Shown here: positions 13,774-20,033 of the stretch, piece by piece
Position numbering within the stretch: the stretch's first letter is position 1
How the letters are laid out: each line of letters starts with the position of its first letter
Assembly: GCF_002387895.1 (NCBI RefSeq)
Contig: NZ_DGLI01000004.1
Coordinates: forward strand, 1 to 20,033
DNA from: Clostridium sp. UBA4548
GTDB lineage: Bacteria; Bacillota; Clostridia; Clostridiales; Clostridiaceae
Reading direction: 5' to 3'
DNA: 20,033 nt
Notes under the pieces: model-generated
What the model was told of the DNA's origin: nothing
Seen by the model: the letters and a program-made list of their open reading frames with translations, nothing else
Database searches by the model: none
Position numbers and translations under genes: made by a program

Positions 13774-13824
13774 TAAATACTTATACATCTATTGTTAAAC
13801 CTGTTTCTAGTATTCTATTTCATT

Positions 13825-13852
13825 GTTATACTAACATAACTAATATTTGAAA
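13825..13852 (-). promoter_or_regulatory. Candidate promoter of riboswitch 3
   Basis: Minus strand TTTCAA (13852-13847) and TATAAC (13830-13825), 16 bases apart. The -10 is good and the -35 is weak. Position, about 45 bases before the first riboswitch block, is right. Confidence 0.35.
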
Positions 13853-14003
13853 GCAATAGATACTTCACTTTATAAGGGAATAAGCTCTATAAATAAAATT
13901 TATATATGTATTTATATTGTAAATTTATAAGGATAATTTTACTTGCTAAATCTAATAAATAGGGTTAAAATAAACTAAATGTTAAATATTGGAAGGTGAT
14001 TTT

Positions 14004-15146
14004 ATGTCTTTATCCTTTGAAAAAGTTTTTTCCTTCTTTCTAGTGGTAGTAGTATACCTCTTATTCTCCTTTAAAAATGTACAAGCTTATGATGAAACCA
14101 CCACTTCTATTAATAACAGCTCTATTAAAGGAGAAATTATAGATGTAAATTCCTCATTTACGCCATGTCGTGTAACTGTTAAACTTCTCCAAGGCAATCA
14201 TCAGGGAATAAGCATTATCTTAGAGAATGATCTTGAAACCTCATCAGATAATCCTATTAACCTAAAAGTTGGTGATAAAGTTATTGTTTATCTAAATTAT
14301 GATGAAAAAGGAAATCCAATTAATGGTCATATAAGCCAGTACATTAGAGAAGTACCTCTTTTAGCATTATCATTTGCATTTTTATTACTTATACTAATTA
14401 TAGGGGGTTTTAAAGGGTTTAAAGCCATTATAACTTTGATTATAACAGCTGTAGCTATATTAAAATACTTTTTACCTTCCCTTTTAGATGGTAAAAATCC
14501 TTTCTCTTATTCTATTTATACCTGTATCCTAATTACTTTCGCAACTTTGCTTATCCTTAACGGATTTCATAAAAAAACCTTTGTAGCTATTATGGGAACT
14601 TGTGGTGGAGTTCTAGTTGCTGGAATTATTAGTAAAATTGTAATATCAGTTGCCCATCTTTCAGGCCTTTCTGAGGATGAAAGTTTTATTTTAAGTTCAC
14701 TTCCAATCAGTAGCCCTTTGGATTTTAGAGGTTTATTATTTGCTGGAATAATTCTAGGTGCATTGGGGGCAGTAATGGATGTTAGTATGTCTATTGCTTC
14801 TGCCCTGAATGAACTTAAAATTTTAAACCCTGACTTATCCCTTAAAGATCTCAGAAAGTCAGGGTTTAATGTAGGAAAGGATATAATGGGAACCATGTCA
14901 AATACTTTAATATTAGCCTATGTTGGTGGTTCTATGAATGTACTATTGTTATATATGGTGTATAATACTAATTTCATGGAAGTGATTAATAATCAGATTA
15001 TATTCTCGGAAATTCTTAGAAGTTTAGCTGGCAGCATTGGATTGATTCTTACAATTCCAATAACAATTTTTACTTACTTATTTTTAGAAAAAATATCGCA
15101 AAAGAATATGAAGAGTTCAACATATAAAAAGAACTTGAGAGTTTAA
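14004..15146 (+). CDS. YibE/F family multi-pass membrane protein
   Basis: A 380-residue membrane protein and the only gene read on the plus strand. A signal-anchor helix (residues about 8-27) is followed by an extracytoplasmic segment of about 90 residues (SIKGEIIDVNS, VGDKVIVYL, an OB-like beta region) and then seven or eight membrane helices. GGFKGFKAIITLIITA, LGALGAVMDVSMSIASAL and GKDIMGTMSNTLILAYVGG are family marks. Function is not established. The frame could be extended to a TTG at 13989, but GGAAGGTGA sits just before the ATG at 14004, so that start is used. It diverges from riboswitch 3 and converges on nrdG. I see no convincing promoter in the ~150 AT-rich bases upstream. Confidence 0.88.
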   Translation: MSLSFEKVFSFFLVVVVYLLFSFKNVQAYDETTTSINNSSIKGEIIDVNSSFTPCRVTVKLLQGNHQGISIILENDLETSSDNPINLKVGDKVIVYLNYDEKGNPINGHISQYIREVPLLALSFAFLLLILIIGGFKGFKAIITLIITAVAILKYFLPSLLDGKNPFSYSIYTCILITFATLLILNGFHKKTFVAIMGTCGGVLVAGIISKIVISVAHLSGLSEDESFILSSLPISSPLDFRGLLFAGIILGALGAVMDVSMSIASALNELKILNPDLSLKDLRKSGFNVGKDIMGTMSNTLILAYVGGSMNVLLLYMVYNTNFMEVINNQIIFSEILRSLAGSIGLILTIPITIFTYLFLEKISQKNMKSSTYKKNLRV

Positions 15147-15177
15147 TTTTTTAAGAGTCTTTACTTTTTGAATCTAT

Positions 15178-15208
15178 ACAAAAAAGAGTAGTTTATATCC
15201 TACTCTTT
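15178..15208 (-). terminator. Terminator between nrdG and the yibE/F gene
   Basis: Stem AAAGAGTAG/CTACTCTTT (9 bp, arms 15208-15200 and 15191-15183). On the minus strand it merges into TTTTTTG, suiting the end of nrdG. On the plus strand the following sequence CTTACTTTTC is less T-rich, so termination of yibE/F here is possible but weaker. Confidence 0.75.
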
Positions 15209-15259
15209 CTTACTTTTCATGTATTATGAAAAACTTTAACTACTTATCATCTTTAAGTT

Positions 15260-15754
15260 TTACAGTTCTAACTTACAAACCTGTTTAGCCTTAAGGGTTT
15301 TCTTAACATCAATAATTCTTTGATTTGAAGAACCTCTATATTTTAAGTCTAGAGACCTTAACTCAGGCATAAATCTCCCATCCACTAATACATCTATTTC
15401 CTTTAAGAAACTCTCATGGACTTCATAACTTCTCATGAGCTCTTCCCAGGTATAACCTGTATAAACCATGACGTTTAAACCAAGTTTCTTTATTTCCTTA
15501 GCTAGGCTAGAAAGCTCCTTACTTTGTAAAAATGGCTCTCCACCAGTAATAGTCACTCCATCTAATAAGGGATTCTTATTAACCATTTCAATTATATACT
15601 TCATATCAACAGGCTGGCCACCACTTATATCATGGGTTTGAGGATTATGGCACCCTTTGCAATTGTGGATACAGCCTTGGGTAAAAACTGCAAGCCTTAT
15701 TCCCGGTCCATCAACAATGGAGTCGTTTATTATATTAGATATTTTTATCTTCAT
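15260..15754 (-). CDS. nrdG: Anaerobic ribonucleotide reductase activating protein (radical SAM)
   Basis: A 164-residue radical-SAM activase that makes the glycyl radical on NrdD. The cluster motif is CIHNCKGCHN (CxxxCxxC) near residue 27, preceded by DSIVDGPGIRLAVFTQG. GVTITGGEP is the SAM-contact motif and NVMVYTGYTWEEL follows as usual. Upstream ATG codons at 15775 and 15763 are in frame, but AGGATGAG lies six bases before the ATG at 15754, so that start is preferred. It lies 75 bases after nrdD on the same strand, and a terminator follows. Length is normal for the family. Confidence 0.95.
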   Translation of the reverse strand: MKIKISNIINDSIVDGPGIRLAVFTQGCIHNCKGCHNPQTHDISGGQPVDMKYIIEMVNKNPLLDGVTITGGEPFLQSKELSSLAKEIKKLGLNVMVYTGYTWEELMRSYEVHESFLKEIDVLVDGRFMPELRSLDLKYRGSSNQRIIDVKKTLKAKQVCKLEL

Positions 15755-15829
15755 GAAACTCATCCTTTTAGTCATATTTTACTTTATTTTAGTTTTTATT
15801 CTTAAACGAATAAGTTTAATGTAATTCTC

Positions 15830-18166
15830 TTAATTATGCTTTACTCTATCCCTAACTTCAGATAGCTTAGCATTATTAAATCTATCAAGAGTACCTACTA
15901 AGTATCCTGTAATACGTCTAATTCTTTCAAATGGCATATCTTTATCCGTTCTACCACACTTAGGACATGTATCATTAATTATTCCACTAAAGCCACATAC
16001 AGGGTCTCTATCTACAGGGTGGTTAATTGAACCATAGCCTATACCAGACTTATGCATGGTTTTAATGATTTTTTCAAAAGCTTCTACATTTTTAGAAGCA
16101 TCACCATCTAGTTCTACATAGGTAATATGTCCACCATTAGTTAATTCATGATAAGGTGCTTCAATTATAATCTTATCATAGGCATTTATCTTATAATATA
16201 CTGGAACATGGAAACTGTTAGTATAGTACTCTCTGTCAGTAACCCCTTTAATTTCCCCAAAGATTTCCTTATCCATTTTTATAAATCTTCCTGATAACCC
16301 TTCTGCTGGAGTTGCTATTAATGAAAAATTTAGCTTAGTTTTTTCTGCTTCTTCATCCATTCTATTTCTCATATGGCTTATTATTTCAATTCCAAGCTTT
16401 CTAGCCTCTTCATCTTCACCATGATGTTTTCCAACTAAGGCCACTAAGCACTCTGCGAGCCCTATGAAACCTATAGTTAAGGTACCATGTTTTAATACCT
16501 CACCAACTTCATCCTCAAAGTCTAACTTATCACTATCTCTCCAGATGCCCTGACCCATTAAGAAAGGATAATTCTTAACTTTTTTGCTGCATTGAATTTT
16601 AAATCTTTCAAGAAGTTGATGAGTACAAAGCTCAATTAATTCATCTAGTTTTTTAAAGAAAACCTCTTTATCTCCCTTTGAATTAAGTGCAATCCTTGGT
16701 AAGTTAATGGATGTAAAGCTTAAGTTACCTCTTCCATAAGTAATTTCACTTTCCGGATCATAGGCATTAGCTATAACTCTGGTTCTGCAGCCCATATAAG
16801 CTATCTCAGTTTCGGGTTTTCCTGGTTTATAATATTTTGCATTAAAAGGTGCATCTTGGAAAGCAAAGTTAGGGAATAATCTTTTAGAACTCACTCTACA
16901 AGCCAATCTAAATAAATCATAGTTAGGCTCATTTGGGTTTACATTTATTCCTTCCTTCACTTTAAAGATATGAATAGGGAAAATTGGAGTTTCACCATTT
17001 CCTAAGCCTCGTTCTAAGGATAATAATAAATTTCTTACCACCATTCTTCCTTCCTCTGAAGTATCCATTCCATAATTTATAGATGAAAATGGCGTTTGCG
17101 CACCTGCTCTTGAATTCATAGTATTAAGGTTATGTATTAAAGCTTCCATTGCTTGATATGTTGTTTTATCTGTTTCATTCCAAGCTTCCTTTAATGAGAA
17201 GTTTTGCGCCTTTTCTATCAGTGTGTCATTGTATCCATTTGAGACTAATACGTCTCTTTCTCTTTTACAATATTCTTCGTGATATCCAATTCTAAGGTCG
17301 ATTCCTTCATTTAAAAGCTTTGTATTAATTTCAGTTACTATCTCTTTTGCATTATCCACCTCTAGCATGATTTCTAGTGCCTTACACATGTTCTTAATGT
17401 AATTTTTTATGTAAGTTTTTTTCACACCTAAGGCAAGGGCATAATCAAAATTAGGTATACTTTGTCCACCATGCTGATCATTTTGATTTGATTGAATTGC
17501 TATACATGCAAGAGCTGAATAGCTTGCAATATCATTCGGTTCCCTTAAGGTTCCATGACCTGTACTAAAACCATCCTTGAACAATTTTATTAAATCTATT
17601 TGACAACAAGTCGTGGTTAAAGTTAAAAAATCTAAATCATGAATATGAATATCTCCATTTTTATGTGCCTTAGAATGTTCTGGTCTTAATATAAACATTT
17701 CCGAAAAATGCTTTGATCCTTCTGAACCATACTTAAGCATAGAGCCCATCGCAGTATCTCCATTGACATTTGCATTCTCTCTCTTTAAATCACTATCCTT
17801 AGATGCTTTAAAGGTTATATCCTCATAGGCTTTCATCAAATTTGAGTTCATTTCACGAACTTTGCTTCGCTCAGCTCTATATAAAATATAAGCCTTTGCT
17901 GTTTTAGAATATCCCTTTTTTATAAGCAAGTTTTCTACTTCATCTTGAATTTCTTCCACTGTTGGAGCACTTTCCTTATTTAAAATTAGTGCTTCAAAAA
18001 CTTCCTCCGCCATTTCTAAGCAGTACTCATAGGTATACTCTTCTTCCGATGCTGCAAAAGATCTCTCTACTGCTCTAGCAATCTTCTCGATTTGAAAATC
18101 TACAATACGTCCATCCCTTTTTATTATTCTATAATCTTTCTGGATTTCAACATTTTTATTTTTCAT
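15830..18166 (-). CDS. nrdD: Anaerobic (class III) ribonucleoside-triphosphate reductase
   Basis: Reduces ribonucleoside triphosphates to deoxy forms under anaerobic conditions with a glycyl radical and formate. About 778 residues. The N-terminus is an ATP-cone (YRIIKRDGRIVDFQIEKI, about 8-100), the allosteric site. The core includes IHDLDFLTLTTTCCQIDL and SINYGMDTSEEGR. The C-terminus has the zinc-site region DPVCGFSGIINDTCPKCG and the glycyl-radical motif RRITGYLVGTLDRF with the radical at about Gly754. A frame extension to 18208 lacks a ribosome site; GGGAG lies before the ATG at 18166. A pair of NrdR-like boxes lies about 100 bases upstream. It forms an operon with nrdG. Confidence 0.96.
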   Translation of the reverse strand: MKNKNVEIQKDYRIIKRDGRIVDFQIEKIARAVERSFAASEEEYTYEYCLEMAEEVFEALILNKESAPTVEEIQDEVENLLIKKGYSKTAKAYILYRAERSKVREMNSNLMKAYEDITFKASKDSDLKRENANVNGDTAMGSMLKYGSEGSKHFSEMFILRPEHSKAHKNGDIHIHDLDFLTLTTTCCQIDLIKLFKDGFSTGHGTLREPNDIASYSALACIAIQSNQNDQHGGQSIPNFDYALALGVKKTYIKNYIKNMCKALEIMLEVDNAKEIVTEINTKLLNEGIDLRIGYHEEYCKRERDVLVSNGYNDTLIEKAQNFSLKEAWNETDKTTYQAMEALIHNLNTMNSRAGAQTPFSSINYGMDTSEEGRMVVRNLLLSLERGLGNGETPIFPIHIFKVKEGINVNPNEPNYDLFRLACRVSSKRLFPNFAFQDAPFNAKYYKPGKPETEIAYMGCRTRVIANAYDPESEITYGRGNLSFTSINLPRIALNSKGDKEVFFKKLDELIELCTHQLLERFKIQCSKKVKNYPFLMGQGIWRDSDKLDFEDEVGEVLKHGTLTIGFIGLAECLVALVGKHHGEDEEARKLGIEIISHMRNRMDEEAEKTKLNFSLIATPAEGLSGRFIKMDKEIFGEIKGVTDREYYTNSFHVPVYYKINAYDKIIIEAPYHELTNGGHITYVELDGDASKNVEAFEKIIKTMHKSGIGYGSINHPVDRDPVCGFSGIINDTCPKCGRTDKDMPFERIRRITGYLVGTLDRFNNAKLSEVRDRVKHN

Positions 18167-18257
18167 GCTTTTTTCTCCCTTGTTAAATATCATAAAAAAT
18201 CTCCACACTTAGATGCAGAGATACTTACTACCCTATCTATGTATTAATATAAAACAA

Positions 18258-18304
18258 CTACTATATGTAGTATAACTTCTAAATAAGTATACTTCATATA
18301 GTAG
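18258..18304. promoter_or_regulatory. Candidate NrdR operator (two boxes) upstream of nrdD
   Basis: Two related 13-base elements: CTACTATATGTAG (18258-18270) and CTTCATATAGTAG (18292-18304). The reverse complement of the first matches the second in 12 of 13 positions. The form CTWC-N5-GTAG resembles the AT-centred palindromes recognised in pairs by NrdR ahead of ribonucleotide reductase genes. Centre-to-centre distance is 34 bases, slightly more than the usual 31-32, so the call is tentative. The rest of the 18209-18480 interval holds only A/T-rich inverted repeats (ATTCCAAA at 18324 with TTTGGAAT at 18365). Confidence 0.4.
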
Positions 18305-18485
18305 CGGTTGTAAAACTCATCACATTCCAAATATAGCTATAAAATCTATATCTTATTATCTTTCTTTGGAATTTCTCTTAATATCTTATATAAATAATAG
18401 TAAACTTACTGCCATAACTACCATATAGGGAACCAGAGTTTAAGCTTAACTTATACACGAGTCCTGCCCTGATTCCCTTAAGGGT

Positions 18486-18692
18486 TTATGAAGCTGAATA
18501 AGCTAAAATTCTATCATGGAACCCTATACCAGCAATAAGACCATAAATTGATAAATGGTGTTCACCATACTTTTCTGAAGCTGGCAATAGTTCATCTAAA
18601 GATATATAAACCATGATTCCTGCCACCATAGCGAATAGTATTCCAAAGGTTACATCATTAAAGAATCTTGATATTAGAGCAAAACCTACTAT
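18486..18692 (-). pseudogene. C-terminal remnant of a ZIP-family metal transporter (ZupT-like)
   Basis: Directly after cobT the minus strand has an open frame whose product contains FFNDVTFGILFAMVAGIMV, YISLDELLPASEKYGEHH and LSIYGLIAG. These are hallmarks of the last helices of ZIP (ZupT/GufA) zinc transporters, including the conserved VYISLDELLP. About 70 codons remain of a protein normally near 270 residues. There is no start codon or ribosome site at the upstream end, where the frame runs into the cobT tail. After LIAG the reading becomes GFHDRILAYSAS instead of the expected hydrophobic end, suggesting a frameshift there too. I read it as a decayed gene cut by a deletion that placed cobT next to it. 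Confidence 0.75.
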
Positions 18693-18715
18693 GTTAGTTT
18701 CACTACATTTTTTAG

Positions 18716-19789
18716 TTATTTCTTTCTTATATCTACAAAGTGTTCACTAGCTATAGCAGCTTCTTGGAAGGTAGCCATGTTATTCATTACCCTTGTAGCT
18801 GCAATTACTATATTGTGCGCTAAAGGACAGCCCGTTCCTTCTCCTAGTCTCATATTTAGATTTAATATTGGATCTAAGCCAAGGTTTTTCATTACTATTT
18901 TTTGTCCCACCTCTACAGCACTATGAGACGGTATCATGTAATCTTTAACTAGTGGGTTTATCTTCCAAGCAACAAGTGCTGCAGCTGATGAGATTATTCC
19001 ATCTACAATAATTGGAACTCTATAATATGCAGCTCCAAGGAAGCAACCTACTAACCCAGCAATATCAAAGCCTCCTACTTTTGCTAATACATCAATAGGA
19101 TTTTCTTTACTTGGTTTATTTATTTCAAGAGCTTTCTCTATAGCTCTTTTCTTCTTCTCAAACCCTTCTTCAGTTAATCCTGCTCCCATTCCTACAGCCT
19201 CTTCTGAAGAACAACCAGTTAATGCCATTATTATAGCACTGCTTGTACTTGTGTTGCAGATTCCCATTTCTCCTGTACCAATGATTTGATAACCCTCTTT
19301 TACTAAATCACCCACAACTTCTATCCCTGCTTCAATGGCCTTTATAGCTTCTTCTTCAGTCATTGCTCTACCCTTGCACATATTCCAAGTACCGTATCTT
19401 ATCTTTTTATTTATGACTTGTGGATGGTTAATGTCTCCCTTTATTCCAATATCCACAACTCTTATATCCATATTCGAAGTGCTGCACACAGCATTTATTC
19501 CGCATAGACCTCTTGTGAAATTCAAAGCTTGGCTTTGTGTTAAGTCTTGAGGACAGGTACTTATTCCTTCATCCCAAATCCCATTATCTGCACACATTAT
19601 AACATTACAGCCCTTTGAAACTTCATTATGTAGATTTCCTGTAATTCCTGAAAGCTGAATTGCAATATCCTCTAACCTACCAAGACTTCCTATAGGTTTA
19701 ATAAGGTTATCAAGTCTTATTGCAGCCTCCTCCATAGCCCCTTTGTCCAACTCTTTTATCTCTCTGATAACTGCTGAATATCTCTCCAT
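18716..19789 (-). CDS. cobT: Nicotinate-nucleotide:dimethylbenzimidazole phosphoribosyltransferase
   Basis: Activates the lower-ligand base (5,6-dimethylbenzimidazole or another benzimidazole/purine) by transfer of ribose phosphate from nicotinate mononucleotide, a late step in nucleotide-loop assembly of cobamides. The 357-residue length is normal. The N-terminus has LDNLIKPIGSLGRLEDIA. GEMGICNTSTSSAI and VGGFDIAGLVGCFLGAA are family marks, and the catalytic glutamate is in MRLGEGTGCPLA (about residue 315). GGAGGGG precedes the ATG. No other cob/cbi gene is in the window and no riboswitch boxes are visible in the 244 bases upstream, so it appears isolated. A ZIP transporter remnant follows at the 3' side. 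Confidence 0.95.
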   Translation of the reverse strand: MERYSAVIREIKELDKGAMEEAAIRLDNLIKPIGSLGRLEDIAIQLSGITGNLHNEVSKGCNVIMCADNGIWDEGISTCPQDLTQSQALNFTRGLCGINAVCSTSNMDIRVVDIGIKGDINHPQVINKKIRYGTWNMCKGRAMTEEEAIKAIEAGIEVVGDLVKEGYQIIGTGEMGICNTSTSSAIIMALTGCSSEEAVGMGAGLTEEGFEKKKRAIEKALEINKPSKENPIDVLAKVGGFDIAGLVGCFLGAAYYRVPIIVDGIISSAAALVAWKINPLVKDYMIPSHSAVEVGQKIVMKNLGLDPILNLNMRLGEGTGCPLAHNIVIAATRVMNNMATFQEAAIASEHFVDIRKK

Positions 19790-20033
19790 TTTATCCCCTC
19801 CAAAATAATAACTTTTAAATTAAAAACCCTCTTAATAAGGATTATTAGTGCTTTATAACATATCCTAAGTACTGGTATATAAATAATAAAATTTAAATTG
19901 GTTCCACTCTATGTAAAAACTTCATATTACTTTCACCTAGACATCTCAAAGCAAATAATAGTCAAATATGCGAAGAATATTTTGAGTTCACAAGCAAGCT
20001 TATTCTGACGAGAAGTCAAGACCACCCGTAAAA
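19790..20033. other. Right-edge region upstream of cobT, no recognised feature
   Basis: The first ~110 bases are A/T-rich leader for cobT with no consensus promoter that I would defend. The last ~130 bases (about 19900-20033) have a less biased composition than the surrounding spacer and open frames of about 30-40 codons on both strands (plus-strand text such as ICEEYFEFTSKLIL; minus-strand RVVLTSRQNKLACELKIFF). This may be the edge of a mobile-element remnant or RNA-gene flank, but I cannot identify it. Confidence 0.2.

Noticed and set aside
18427..18480. GGGCAGG-containing inverted repeat as a NiCo or other metal riboswitch
   Set aside because: Only one short motif is present, without the repeated conserved elements or junction expected; it lies after a decayed gene and does not lead directly to a metal gene.
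1..20033. CRISPR array, tRNA, rRNA, intact insertion sequence
   Set aside because: I saw no regularly spaced repeats, no cloverleaf-like or rRNA-like stretches, and no transposase gene.

Overview
The window is strongly AT-rich, with AGGAGG-type ribosome sites, radical/anaerobic enzymes (class III ribonucleotide reductase, 2-oxoacid:ferredoxin oxidoreductase, 4-hydroxybutyryl-CoA dehydratase), sigma-54 control and cobalamin riboswitches. Together these point to a strictly anaerobic clostridium (Clostridium sensu lato), probably one that ferments amino acids or organic acids to butyrate. The species cannot be named from the sequence. Nearly everything lies on the minus strand; one gene (yibE/F type, 14004-15146) is on the plus strand.

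Layout by plus-strand coordinate: (a) 1-1825, a cobalamin-riboswitch transcription unit read leftward: promoter, riboswitch, terminator, a CGGC-type metal-binding protein, a BtuF/FepB-like substrate-binding lipoprotein, and the first codons of what may be a cation-efflux transporter. (b) 1852-9967, an eight-gene operon read leftward from a clear sigma-54 promoter: abfD, a 4-hydroxybutyrate CoA-transferase, korD-korA-korB-korC, sucD and 4hbD, ending in a terminator. (c) 10206-12402, a 12-bp inverted repeat suited to an activator site, then a sigma-54 activator without a sensory domain, and a YitT-family membrane protein. (d) 12545-13852, two more leftward cobalamin riboswitches with terminators and only tiny or broken genes between them. 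(e) a YibE/F membrane protein. (f) nrdD-nrdG, with a candidate NrdR operator. (g) cobT, followed by the remnant of a ZIP metal transporter.

The central system is the operon in (b). Its products form a continuous route: 2-oxoglutarate -> succinyl-CoA (KorABCD, reducing ferredoxin) -> succinate semialdehyde (SucD) -> 4-hydroxybutyrate (4HbD) -> 4-hydroxybutyryl-CoA (CoA-transferase) -> crotonyl-CoA (AbfD), which feeds butyrate formation. Known clostridial versions (C. kluyveri, C. difficile) start from succinate by way of a succinyl-CoA:CoA-transferase. Here a KOR takes that place, so the operon looks like a B12-independent glutamate/2-oxoglutarate-to-butyrate module. The nearby bEBP is the obvious candidate activator. 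A cobalamin riboswitch lies upstream of yitT and the bEBP, which raises the untested idea that B12 status controls the pathway. Three cobalamin riboswitches plus cobT make corrinoid and metal homeostasis the second theme of the window.
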